Assembly (NCBI RefSeq): GCF_007565055.1
Contig: NC_044568.1
Location: 36,731,156-36,795,155, forward strand
Direction of reading: 5' to 3'
Length of the DNA: 64,000 bases
Origin: Rhinopithecus roxellana
Taxonomy: Eukaryota > Chordata > Mammalia > Primates > Cercopithecidae
The notes beneath the pieces are model-generated. The model made no database searches and was not told where the DNA came from. It saw only the letters and a list, made by a program, of their open reading frames with translations. Below, one piece after another: positions 35,381 to 46,030 of this stretch. How positions within the stretch are numbered: position 1 is the stretch's first letter; each line of letters starts with the position of its first letter. The position numbers were made by a program, and so were the translations under genes.

Positions 35381-35765
35381 AGTACCCTTTTGTTTTGTTT
35401 CAGAGATTGGTGCTAATCAAATCAACTAGCAAAGTATCAAGTTATGATATTAGTAAGCTGATTTGAAATCCTAAGTTGACTAGTTTCAGCAACTCAGTAG
35501 AGTCTTGAGACAAGAAAAATCATGTAATTTGAGAAAGTTTTGTGTTACGAAAGTCTTGATTTATAGAAGCACTTTGTAGGTAACAATGCTAAAAAGACAA
35601 ATTGAGGTAATCCTATGAAGAGCTATGTATGTCATATTAAGATTTAGTTTTTAAATATATAATAAAATCCATGTTTTTCAATGTAAGCCCATAAACTATT
35701 TGTGTTAGAATCATTCTTAATAGAAATATTGAATCAGAAACCCAGGAATTTTCATTTTGAACAAA
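35381..35765. other. No gene seen
   Basis: Unique-looking AT-rich sequence. Confidence 0.4.
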
Positions 35766-35780
35766 CAGTTCAAGTAATTC

Positions 35781-35979
35781 AAGCAATTCTCCTGCCTCAG
35801 CCTCCTGAGTAGCTGGGATTACAGGCGCCTGCCACCATGCCCAGCTAATTTTTGTATTTTTAGTAGAGACAGGTTTTCACCACATTGGTCAGGCTGGTCT
35901 CAAACTCCTAACCTCATGATCCACCCACCTTGGCCCCCCAAAGTGCTGGGATTACAGGTGTGAGCCATCGCACCCGGCC
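35781..35979 (-). mobile_element. Alu lacking its 3' end but flanked by direct repeats
   Basis: Contains about the first 200 bases of an AluS on the minus strand and stops within the right arm, with no poly(A) tail. The 15-bp repeats cagttcaagtaattc (35766-35780) and cagtgcaagtaattc (35980-35994) flank it with one mismatch. Confidence 0.85.
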
Positions 35980-35994
35980 CAGTGCAAGTAATTC

Positions 35995-37279
35995 TTACAG
36001 ACTCTAATGGACAGAACCACTGATTTTAAAAGGTTATATTTCAGTTGTGGTAGAAACCCATACTAACTCTGAATAATCCAACATTTAAGTCTTGTAGCTC
36101 ATCTAAAATAACAAAGTCACTCCAGTTTGATGTACCTGGCTGAGACACTGGCATCTTATAGGGAAGAGATACAGGATGGAATCCCAGCACAATTAGCAAA
36201 CAGGTTCCACATCTCAGGCTAGGTTACCTTCATCCAAATATCTCCCCATGCAGTTGAAGATGGATTAGGTTGTTCAGTTTTGCCCTCATGACCTAATCAC
36301 CTCCCAAAGGCCCCACCTTAAAAATAACTCAATTTTAAAGATACATCCTCTGAAAACTTGCAGAAGTTTTGCAGCACTCTTATTTTTCTGTTTCAGGTGG
36401 AGTTACTTGTCTGTAGCGTCCACTGGGACACTTACTATGGCTGTTGTAGTCTCCTTGTATCCTCAATGCTTAGCATTGTGCTTTTCTCATTGTTGACACA
36501 ATGTAGATTTATTGTTGAGATATATGAAGACAAGTAAATAGTCATAAAGAAGCATCTACTGACAAAATAAATAGGAATTTAAAAATAGAGAACAATGAGT
36601 GCAATGAGAAATACATTTGCAAGACTGTGGAAGATTTTTTGGTTCTTTGTCTTAGGGAAGCTACTAGTTTCTCTAATACCTTTTTTTCACCATCTTTTTC
36701 GTGTGATATATGTTATAAAAATTAAACATAGTCTCACTTTTACCACTGCCAAAGAGTATTAGTTGATTCATTCATCAATGCATCTATCCATCTACCAAAT
36801 CTTTAGTAATCTCCTGAAAATGTGCCTGGCATTAGGGTGAGCTTTAGAGCTAAGGAAAAAAGTAAGATAAAATTCAAACCCATCTAATGGTCACAGTATA
36901 TTAGAATGACCCAGATACTTTCATTGAGATACTATGGTAAAGGTAAGTGAAATAATTTCTCCATGCTTGCTTGCTATTATTTTTTTGTAAATTCCTTAAT
37001 CTTAAAATTGTAATAATTTGGTACCTTTCCCTTTGGTAAAATATCGATATGCAATTTAGTATAAAATAGGTTTTCAATTAACTTTTCATCAACAAATTGT
37101 TGTTCTCAGATAGTGAAATACTTTTTATTCTGTTATTTCAGGAGACATAAAAATGACCACATTTTGAATATAGAGGTTCTTGTTGTATCTAAACCATATT
37201 CTATTAAATCGTGATTTTATGCACTTCTAAATACAGCTGTTTGTTTCAATATATCTTTCATCTAATTTACCTTAGTTTG
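35995..37279. other. No gene seen
   Basis: 36740-36860 may be an L2-type relic (gattcattcatcaatgcatc, aatgtgcctggcat). Nothing coding. Confidence 0.4.
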
Positions 37280-37686
37280 TGTTATAGTTTGAATATTTTT
37301 CCCCTCCAAAACTCACATTGATGTTTAATCTCCAATGTGTGTCAGTATTGAGAAGTAGAATCTTCAAGAGCTGATTGGGTCAGAGTCTTCATGAATGAAT
37401 TAATTCATTCACAAATTAATGTGTTAATGGGTTGTCATAGGTGTGGGAGGGACAGGTGGCTTGATAAGAAAAGAAAAAGAAACCTGGGCACTTACTATGC
37501 TTAACCCCTCACCATGTGATATCCTGCACCTTTAGAGAGTCCCCAACAGCAAGGAGGCTCTCACAAAATGCAGCCCCTTGACCTGGGACTTCTCAGCCTC
37601 CATAATTGTAAGAAATAACCTCCCTTTTTAATTAATTATCCAGTTCCAGGTATTCTGTTATAAGCAACAGAAAACAGACTAAGACA
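37280..37686 (+). repeat. MaLR LTR (MLT1-like), solo
   Basis: Begins TGTTATAGTTTGAATA and ends ACAGACTAAGACA, the standard MaLR ends. The 5-bp target duplication gtttg is perfect (37275-37279 and 37687-37691). A direct duplication of the attaattcattcacaaatta type lies near 37395. Confidence 0.88.
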
Positions 37687-37726
37687 GTTTGCCAAATAGT
37701 TATTGTGCCCTGCATGTGAGTTAAGT

Positions 37727-37804
37727 CTCCTTCCTCCTCCTCCTCCTCCTCCTCCTCCTCCTCTCCTTCTCCTTCTCCTTCTCTTCTTCTTTTTCCTCTT
37801 CTTC
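37727..37804. repeat. Purine/pyrimidine microsatellite at the provirus 3' end
   Basis: On the minus strand the tract reads gaagaagaggaaaaagaag and then ggaga- and gga-type units. It starts at the nucleotide where R should end. It may have grown from a poly(A) tail. Confidence 0.85.
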
Positions 37805-38290
37805 AGTAATGCAACGAATAATTTTATTGAGTAACAGAAGGAAGGCTCTCAGCTGCGAGAGTGGGGCTGAAAGTGGGTAGCCGTCTGTGAGGCTGAGTCC
37901 AGGGTTTTTATGGGCTCAGAATGGGGGAGTGCATGCTAATTGGTCCATGGGTGGGCTTTGGAAAAAGCACCATTCTACTGGTTAAAAGGTATCATCCAGA
38001 AGGAACCAATAGAGAGAGAGAGGGTAAGATGGGGAAAGAAGTTCTCACTCTGGTCGTGGGCTCTATCCAGATCTGGCAGCTCAGTTGTCAGGCTTTAAAC
38101 TGTCTTTGGCTTGAAGGTTAAGTTTCACTGGGGACCCATCCCTGTCTGCCTAGGAATTTGTTTGTCTCCTGTTGCTATCAGTCTCTCCTCTGAAGAGGTA
38201 CATCTAGCTGCCATTAGGATAGGGATAGTGACTGTTCTAACTGCTTTATGCTGACAGGGGGCATTGTCTTGGGAAAACGGGGGTCAGGTC
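37805..38290 (-). repeat. Provirus 3' LTR: U3 and R only
   Basis: TATA-like CATAAAAA at 37912-37904, ccaat-type ccaattagcat near 37940, AATAAA at 37828-37823, then R ends in ttact at 37809-37805, 18 bases past the signal. U5 is absent. The U3 start is not precisely placed. Confidence 0.75.
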
Positions 38291-38550
38291 TCTCTAAGAG
38301 GCCTATCTAAGGGTCCCTGGTAAAAGGGAGCCATTATCCAAGGCCCTATTTGCATGATCATTTGGAGTTTGACGGTCTCTAGGGAAGAATAAGCAAATTT
38401 TACAATGTGGTTAAGTATGCATGGATATTATACAAAGAGGAGCTAAAATGAAACAATCTAGTGCCAAAGATAACAGAAATAAGAAGTAAAATAGACTAAT
38501 AATTCTGAAAACAATGTTGTGACCAGAGCTGTTTCACTCTTGTGAAATAA
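38290..38550 (-). pseudogene. env tail remnant (membrane-anchor end)
   Basis: In shifting frames the minus strand reads a hydrophobic run (SILLLISVIFGT) followed by a short tail segment (LYNIHAYLTTL) and then frame-disrupted sequence into U3. This resembles the end of a class I transmembrane Env subunit. The surface subunit and most of the transmembrane subunit are absent. Confidence 0.45.
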
Positions 38551-38553
38551 ACT

Positions 38554-38555
<2 letters not shown>

Positions 38556-38594
<39 letters not shown>

Positions 38595-38873
38595 AGATGG
38601 AGTCTCACACTGTTGCCCAGGTTGGAGTGCAGTGGCGCAATCTCGGCTCACTGCAAGCTCTGCCTCCTGAGTTCATGTCATTCTCCTGCTTCAGCCTCCA
38701 GAGTAGCTGGGACTACAGGCACCCGCCACCATGCCCAGCTAATTTTTTGTATTTTTAGTAGAGATGGGGTTTCACCATGCTAGCCAGGATGGTCTCGATC
38801 TCCTGACCTCATGATCCACTGCCTTGGCCTCCCAAAGTGCTGGGATTACAGGCGTGAGCCACCACGCCCAGCC
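38556..38873 (-). mobile_element. AluY inserted in the env remnant
   Basis: Full-length minus-strand AluY with a T run of about 38 bases (38556-38593). It separates the env leader from the env tail. Confidence 0.9.
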
Positions 38874-38909
38874 AGAAATTAGATCTTGTAGGGGGAGGGC
38901 AGTTAAATT

Positions 38910-39053
38910 TTAGAAGAGAGATAGCTGTTCAGGGGAGTAGATAATTCCATGTGTGTTCAGGATTAAGGGGTTCTTGGCAAAGACGCCTATAGTGAGAAAC
39001 AGAACAAAGGTGAGAACAGCAAGCATAGGTAAGACTACAAAGAAGATATCCAT
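38910..39053 (-). pseudogene. env leader remnant, 47 codons
   Basis: An ATG at 39053 opens a 47-codon frame whose first 25 residues are hydrophobic (MDIFFVVLPMLAVLTFVLFL), as in a signal peptide, ending at a stop at 38910. It lies just downstream of the integrase end, where env starts in class I viruses. The surface-subunit coding region expected next is missing. Env assignment rests on position and hydrophobicity only. Confidence 0.5.
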
Positions 39054-39139
39054 GGAACGTTAATTATTGACACTTACCTTTTGTGATTTTTAGCTTGAGG
39101 TCTCCGATTTCTTCACACTGGTGCTTCGGGTGCTCTTCT

Positions 39140-40440
39140 GGGTCAACAGAGGTGATTCTATCCGTTTCCCAGGCCTTTATTAGAATATAATGAATTCAAT
39201 AATCTATTCCAGTGATCTTTACTGCTGACAGAGTAGAAAGAAGTACAGGGTAAGGTCCCTCCCAATTCAGGCCTAGAGAGGGAGAAAGGGAAGGATATGC
39301 CTTTACCAGTACTAAGTCCTCTAGCTTGAATAGAGGCGGCCCTAGTTCATGGGGCTTGGGCTCTGACAGTTGTTTCAGTTCCTGTTGGAAATGAGCCAGA
39401 AAGTTATATGTTTAATCAAATCAGATGTTCCTTGGTCTAGCAATAAATAATTGATGAGAAAAAGGTGTCCATACATCATTTTGAAGGTACTTAAACGCAG
39501 CTTCTAAGGGATGTTTTTAACACATAGTAGGCCTCAGGAAAAAGAGTATCCAGGTGAGATGTAATCCCGTGGTGCGATCTTGGCTCACTGCAACCTCTGC
39601 CTCCCAAATTCAAGTGATTCTCCTATCTCAGCCTCCCGAGTAGCTGGGATTACAGCCGCGTCCACCACACTTGGCTAATATCTTGAGAGAGTTTTCTGAG
39701 GTGCCTTTTGATAATATCATTTATCTTCTCTGCCTTTCCTGAGGATTGTCATCTCCAAGCACAATGAAGATGGCATTGTATGAGTGCCTTTGAGACCCCT
39801 GGGTGACAGTCATCTTAAACGAGGGGCCATTATCACTCTGGAAGTATTTAAGGAGTCCAACTTATTAATTAGTACTTTTATCACCTTAGAGGCTTTCTCT
39901 GTTTGAGATGGAAATGCTTCTACCCAGTTAATGAAGGTATTTACCCACACTGGATGGGTACTGGATGCCCCTTATCTTTGACATATGGGTAAAATCCATC
40001 TGCCGTTCTCCCCCTGGGTAGCCTCCCATTCTTTGGGTTTTGTAGGGGAGAAGCCATCAATTGAGGGGATTATTTTTAAGGGAAGTCTCACAAACATTAA
40101 TGACCTGTTTGACCATTTTTGGAGATTTTATCAGATTTTTACCTGAGAACGACCTTATGGCCAATTGATAAATTTTATCCTTCCCTAGGTGGAAGTCTTG
40201 GTAAATGATTTTAAGAACTTTCCATTGGCTGGAAGCTGGTAGATGAAGTTTGCCATCCTCTGATTGCAGCCATCCTGAGGGCTGAAAGGTGTATCCCCAA
40301 GAGGTGGCCAATTCTATTTCTGCCGGAGAATATTGAGGTTTTATTTCTCCTACAGAGCCCTCCCAAGTTAGGGGGGCCTCAAGTGGATCAGAAAGCTGGT
40401 GCCTTCTCTCTGCTGATTTAGCTGCTTGATCCACCAACTT
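39140..40440 (-). pseudogene. pol: integrase remnant
   Basis: The 126-codon frame at 40437-40057 includes the RNase H/integrase boundary and an N-terminal zinc-domain-like stretch (KVLKIIYQDFHLGKDKIYQL). Further on, a QMDFTHM stretch holds the first catalytic Asp and SDNGPSF the second (about 40000-39830). The third acidic residue cannot be placed with confidence. The C-terminal GPY/F part reads LNWEGPYPVLLSTLSAVKIT (about 39300-39190). Stops, frameshifts and an Alu fragment (39563-39680) disable it. Confidence 0.75.
39563..39680 (-). mobile_element. Alu fragment in the integrase remnant
   Basis: Internal Alu segment (cgtggtgcgatcttggctca to cacacttggctaat) with neither end and no tail. Confidence 0.75.
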
Positions 40441-40559
40441 ATTTCCCTTTTATAATGTATTATTGCCACTTTCCATGGAAGGAAAACTGAGGATAAAAGC
40501 CTGTTAGCTTTCTGATGTTCTTTAATGGGAGACCTTTTAGTGTAAGAAAGTCTCTCTCT

Positions 40560-41330
40560 TTCCAAATAGTGGCATGGGTATGGAGAACTAGAAAGTGTAC
40601 TTAGAATCAGTATAAATGTTAACTGCTTTCCCTTTGCTTAATTAAAGTGCCCTTGTGAGGCAATTCACTCAGCTAGTTGAGCACTTGTGCCCAAGGAGAG
40701 ACGCATACTGTCAACAGTGTCATTCAGGGTGACTACTGCATATGCTGCCTTATGGATCCCTTGTTCTACAAAAGAACTTCTGTGCATAAAGAGAGTCCAG
40801 TCTGGGTTCTCCAAGGTGGGGTTTGAAGGCCTCTCTGACCTCAGGTTTACAGTACTATCTGTTTGCAATTGTGTTTAAACTCCTTAGCTTCCTCTAGGAG
40901 GAAAGTGGCTGGGTTTAGGGAGGGACAGGTTCTTAATTGGACTGCAGGTCCCTCCAGTAGCAAAGCTAGATATTTCAGGAGGCAGTTGTCTGTTAGCCAG
41001 AGACTCCCTTTAGAAGGCAGCAGTCCTGTCACATTATGTGAGGTATAAATGGTTAAGTTATTCTCATTGTTAAATTAGTAGCCTCGGATACCATCAAGGC
41101 TACTGCTGAAACTGCCCAGAGGCAGGCCGGCCATTCTTTAGCTACCAAATCAAGCTCCTTGCTTAGGTAGCCTATGGGCTGATGGGCTGAAACTTGGGCC
41201 TGGATCAGAACTCCCAGGGCCATTCCCTTTTTTTCTGATACATGAAGATTGAACATCTTCCGTACAGGAAGACTAAGGGCTGGTGCCTCAAGCAAGGCTT
41301 GTTTCAATTGGTCAAAGGCCCTTTTAGCCT
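40560..41330 (-). pseudogene. pol: connection and RNase H remnant
   Basis: Frames at 41307-41053 (ALLEAPALSLPV, then PIGYLSKELDLVAKEWPACL), 41032-40847 and 40868-40665 carry the connection and RNase H region. At 40787-40776 the frame reads MHRS where class I RNase H has a TDGS-type motif, so the first catalytic Asp is lost. Several stops separate the pieces. Confidence 0.78.
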
Positions 41331-41599
41331 CTGGTTGTCAAATTAAGGAGTAACTCTTAGCTGCCTGAGTTTCCTTTATTAGGTGATCTAAGGGACAAGC
41401 TATCCCTCCATATCCAAGTATTCATAATCTGCAGAACTGTAATGCCCAAGAATCCCTTTGGCTACTTGAGGGCTTTGGGGAAGGAAAACAGGTGGATATG
41501 GGTTTAATCCTTTCTTCACCTAGTGCCCTGGTACCCTCTGACAAGATTAGACCTAGGTACTTCACTGAAGTCTGACAGAGCTGAGCCTTAGATTTCTAG

Positions 41600-42190
41600 A
41601 CCTTATATCTTCTGGTAGTCAGGAAATTAAGAAAGCCTTACTCCCTTCCTGAGAGACTTCCTCAGTTGGGGCACAAAGTAGAATGTCATCTACATATTTT
41701 AAAACTTTAACCTGAGAATAAAGAAACTCAGAGATATCTTTTGACAATGCCTGCCCAAACAGGTGGGGGCTGTCTCGGAATCCCTGAGGTAACACCCTCT
41801 GGGTTAGCTTGGTGGTCTTGTTGGGGAGATCCTCAAATACAAACAAATATTGGAAGTTGGGGTGTAGGGGCATGTAGAAAAAGGAATCCTTTAGGTCCAG
41901 CACTATTAACCATTTAGTTCCTTCAGGTATTTGAGTTAGCAGGGTATAGAGATTGGGAAGCATCAGATAAATTGGAACCACAGCGTCATTAATGAGGTGG
42001 AGGTCCTGGACAAGTCCCATTCTCCACTGGATTTTTGTAACCCTAATATTGGGGTATTACAAGGGCTGTTGCAGGGTTTGAGGAGGCCCTGCATCCTCAA
42101 GTTATCAATGATGGCTTCTAGCTCCTTCCTAACTTCTGGTTTTAAGGGATATTGTCTCTGGTTAGGGAAGGACATAGGATCCTTAAAGTG
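41600..42190 (-). pseudogene. pol: reverse transcriptase remnant with intact YVDD
   Basis: Two overlapping frames (42175-41963 and 42020-41619) cover the fingers and palm. Recognisable are the LKPCNSPCNTPIL block, VLDLKDSFFYMPLH (first catalytic Asp in the LDLKD context), LPQGFRDSPHLFGQAL and the catalytic YVDD (41696-41685). A frameshift around 41990-42020 splits the domain. It is the best-preserved part of the provirus. Confidence 0.88.
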
Positions 42191-42560
42191 GATCTAGACC
42201 GGTGTGGCGGTTGTGGCTTGACTACTTTTCCCTAGAGTTTTCCAAACTTCCAGATTAATATCAGTTTCCATCAGGGGGAGACAAAGAGTCTGTCCTGGAG
42301 CCATAAGGATGGTGATTCCCATGTGAGCTAATATATCCCTGCCCATCAGAGGAGTTGGGCCTTCAGACATGATTAAAAAGACGTGGGCAAGCAAGAGTCT
42401 CCCCAACTACAACTAAGGGGCTGGGAAAAATATTAGGTTAAAGGCTTTCCTGATAAATCCCTATTGTCATGCTAAGGGATGAAGGAAGGCCTGGATTTGA
42501 GAGTAAATGGCTGCTCTGGTATCCAGGAGGAGGTCCACCTTCTTTCCTTCAATGTCCAGA
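42190..42560 (-). pseudogene. pro: retroviral aspartic protease remnant
   Basis: An LLLD stretch is followed by DTR (42523-42515) where the active-site DTG is expected, so the glycine is Arg. Stops follow. The C-terminal block PLMGRDILAHMGI (about 42350-42310) matches the conserved GRD helix region of retroviral proteases. Not functional. Confidence 0.8.
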
Positions 42561-42779
42561 ATCGCCTGGGGCTCCTGGATGGTAATGGTGGTCCGAACCA
42601 TCAGATCCGGGAACAGAAGCCCCAGAACCCACTAGTCCTTCTGGACCAATTGAGAGACTGACTCTGGATCCAGTGACCTGTGTCTCCAGGAACAGTCCAC
42701 CTTACGGTGGTTCCCACTGCAGAATGTACAGGGTCACGGTGGCTTCCGCATGCTGGAAGTCCTTCATAAAGTTCCCTGG

Positions 42780-43994
42780 TTTGCCACATTCATAGCAATT
42801 AACAGGTGCATCTCAGGGATTCTGTGGATTGTGAGTCTGTAAGGCAACTGTTAGAGCCTCTGCTTTTTTCTTGTGTCTCCTCTCTCTCTTGGACTTCCTC
42901 CCAATCTGTATTGTAAAAGATCAAGGTGGCCACTTTCAGGAGATTCTCTGAAGTATTATCTGCTCCCATGGTCTGTTTCTGCAGCTTCCTCCTGATATCA
43001 GGGACTGCCTGAGTAATAAACTTATCCTTTAGGACAAGTTTTCTCTCTACCAAATCAGGAGATAGAGATGTGCTTTAACAATACCTCTCTTAGCCTTTCC
43101 AGGAAGGCAGTGGAATTCTCATGTGATCCCTGGTCTATCAAGGATAGTTTGGAGTAACTGAGAGTCTTAGTTCTAGCTATTTGTAGGTCCTCCAATATGC
43201 ACACCTGAAAGTGTTTCTTCTTCCATTCTCCCATTTCATCATTGGGGTCCCATTTAGGGTCCTTCAATGGCACTTCTGTTCTTCCAATTGGATGAGGCTC
43301 ATCTGCTTCCTTGCCACTATGAGATACAAAACTCAATCCCCAAACTTCTCCATCACTTGCAGGGCTTCCTACTTCTCAGCGGTAGCCAGGGTTTGATTCA
43401 AAAGTAAAATAACATTCTTCTAGGAGAGTTCAAATACTTGGGTTAAATTCTGGAAAGCCTCTATATACCTGTTAGGGTTATATGAAAACTTGCCAAGATC
43501 TCCCTTAATTTGCCTTAAGTCCTGTACAGAAAAGGGGACCTGGACCTTAATGGGGTCACAAGGCATCTCTTGTAGGGGCAGAAACTAGGCTGGGAACCAC
43601 CTAAAATGAGGATATCTAGGATGGGGCAAGCTTGAGAGAAAACCTGGATAGGGAAAATGGGGTATATCAGGAGGAGCAGGGCTCCTTCCCTGTTTCATTG
43701 GGATTGTCCTTTGCAGACTATAACCTGACCAAGTCCTTATGCAAAGGAATATAAGGCATTTTTTTTTTCCAGAGTCTGAGGGTCAAAGGAGTCACAGTGA
43801 TTCAGGATGCACTCAAGAGGAGTGCAGGCTGATGGTGGTTTGTTACCTATCTGAAAAAGAGGAGAAAATGCATCTTTTAGTCCTGTTTTCTCTTCCAGCA
43901 AAAACCCAGGGTAGGTGAGGGAGAGAAAAAAAAATGTATTCCTTTTTTTCTTCCCTCTTTTCCTTCCCCAAGTCCTGGTGCCTACTATAGGCAC
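42780..43994 (-). pseudogene. gag remnant: matrix, capsid and damaged zinc knuckle
   Basis: Matrix-type residues (TPLECILNHCDSFDPQTL) lie near 43815-43760. Capsid follows at about 43560-43055, with FSVQDLRQIKGDLGKFSYNP and, after stops, LSLIDQGSHENSTAFLERL, a class I major-homology-like stretch. 43053-42799 is the capsid C-terminus. The nucleocapsid zinc knuckle begins with CYEC at 42797-42786, but the His is Asn and the last Cys is Phe. In-frame stops and frameshifts occur throughout. Confidence 0.82.
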
Positions 43995-45795
43995 AACTCA
44001 TGGATGCTAGTGCAACCTCCACCCATGAAGCAGGCAAGCCTAATTGGTAGGGATAATTGTATTTACCTATGCTGTGCCCTAACCTTCCACTGTCAGTAAC
44101 CTTTGGGTTCCCTAGGCCTCATCTATGCCATGTTGTAAGCGAATCCTCCACCCATGAAGCAAGAAGGCCTAGTTGGCAAGGTTATTCACGCTCACTTGCA
44201 CTATGCCCTAGCCTTCCACTGTCAATTGCCTTTGGGTCCCTCAGATCTAGTCTTTTTTTAGGATTCCAAACCAATGTGTGGAAGATACACTGGAGTAACA
44301 CTGAAGTGAAGCTGTGGAACCAGATCCTCCTCAAACAAGGGAAAGAAAGGGAATTACAGAAGGACCTGGCCTAGTAAGATGCCTTCCAAGAGGAAAAAAA
44401 ATTAATCCCTTACATAGAAATGCTGTCTGTATTCACAGGATTATGTTGACTTCTGACATGATGGAAAAAAACAACTTAAATGCAGAGGAGGGGAAGGTGC
44501 CTGGGGAAAGTAGCCTTTTGCCCTATGCTGATGGGTTTCTTCAACAGGGGAAAAATACTCTCAATCATTACATCCTCCTTGCTTCTAAGAATAGACAGAA
44601 ACCACATTGTTCTAAATTATATTCCTGATGACTGAGCCAAGTGCTCATTCTACCCAGTTATATTATCTCTGGTTTGCAACAACACCTTTAGCATTGTATA
44701 TATATAAAGAAGAGATAGGAGCCATGACAACTGCAAAAGAAAGAAAGAAAAGGTAAAAAGAAAGACTGGAGGTTCTAGTGCTGACACCGTAATGGACTGT
44801 CAGGGACTGGAGTCAGTCCTGGGGTCTTTGGGTAATGCCAAAGTGCAGCCTCAGCCAGATACCCTCAATTGCCCCAGAACTTCCTTCTAATCTCATGTGA
44901 TGGCTAGACCTCCGTGAAGGGTAACCAGATTGGAACAAAGCCAACATTTCCAACACCTGAGGGTGATGGGGGATTGACAAAGTCGTCTCTGGCAAGCCTG
45001 TCCTCTGAGTCTTGTAGAACTGGTAGCTGCACTATTCGCTCTTAACTGGCTGACAGAGGTCTGGTGTCTCATCTGTTTTCAGAAAAAAAATCTGAGGAGA
45101 AGAAGCCTCTGAAATGAAAGTGAAAGAGGTCTGCTCTAACCTTTCCAGTGATCCTGGAGAAGGCTAATTGCTACAGGATTCCTTCAGTGCCGCTTCACTA
45201 GCTGGAAATCTCTAACGCCACCATGACCTCTGCCTAGGACCTTGCTCAGGCCTGCCAGGCTCACCCCACCCACTCAGTCCAGCAGGCTGTGCTTGGCTTG
45301 CACCCTGGCCCAGATCCCATACCTAACCAGGACTCTGCACTTAGTCTGTGACTGGACCAACCATGCCACAAGTTGTTTCTGCTGTTGGGTGCCGGAGTCT
45401 AGATATGGTGAATGCAGTGGTGCCTGAAAACCTGGAGATGCCAGCAACTGTGGAGCTCCAATGGGTGTTACAGCTCTCGCACAGGGAGTCTCAAGGTCTG
45501 AACACTCCAGAATGTCTTGGCTTTGTAGTTTGGCAAACCAGCCCAGGAGGGAATGGCGCCCAATGGCTTCACTTCTTCATGCCTGCAGTGAGGTGAATGG
45601 GGCCATGTTACAGCTCTCTTTGAACTTGCTGCCCACAGCTCAGCGAACAGGACAGCTCTCTCCACACCTGCTGCCCACAGCTCAGTGAACAGGAGCGTGT
45701 TACAGCCCTCTCCACACCTGCTCTCCACAGCTCAGCAAGTTCTGGGTTCTTGTCCTATGACCGAGAGGAATAAGGTGTGTGGACACCAGAGAGTG
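43995..45795 (-). other. Provirus U5 and untranslated leader
   Basis: From R at 45796 the U5 contains repeated short units on the minus strand (gagctgt, then gagcaggtgtgg and gcagcaggtgtgg near 45730-45660). U5 ends somewhere near 45240. I could not recognise a primer-binding site, so the tRNA type is unknown. Two related units, each with acccatgaagca, lie at about 44020-44050 and 44145-44170. Confidence 0.55.
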
Positions 45796-45917
45796 AGTAA
45801 GGCAGAGAACAATTTTATTGAGTGACAGAAGGAAAGCTCTCAACTGTGAGGGAGACCTTAAAAATAGTCCCAATTCTTTTGGAAATATTAGTATTTCCCC
45901 AAGTCCCATTCTTTGGG

Positions 45918-46030
45918 AAATACTCAATTAAAAGGGACATAGTCCTTGCCCTGAAGGAATTTACAACTCAATAATAAGGATAAATATAGACACAAATATA
46001 TAAATCATTTGAGCTGATCTGTGCTGTTTG
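45918..46030 (+). mobile_element. L2 relic
   Basis: gggacatagtccttgccctg followed by aaggaatttacaactcaata matches the L2 3' region. Confidence 0.6.

Larger units (their letters stand above)
37805..45856 (-). mobile_element. Class I (gammaretrovirus-like) endogenous retrovirus, R-to-R copy
   Basis: Order on the minus strand: R-U5 (45856 to about 45240), untranslated leader, gag, pro, pol, remnants of env, U3-R (about 38290-37805). Every gene is broken by stops or frameshifts. The U3 missing upstream and the U5 missing downstream leave the copy bounded by R at both ends, as in the viral RNA. Two Alus are inserted (38556-38873, 39563-39680). Class I is supported by the YVDD box with LPQGF-type context, the integrase GPY/F stretch and the Gag pattern. 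I cannot assign the family. Confidence 0.87.

Noticed and set aside
41619..42020. Possible functional reverse transcriptase
   Set aside because: The YVDD box is intact, but the domain is split by a frameshift and the flanking protease, RNase H and integrase are broken.
37681..45880. Shared aaatagt near 37694 and 45860 as a target duplication of the provirus
   Set aside because: The match is only 7 bases, and the left copy lies about 30 bp from the tract where it would have to abut.
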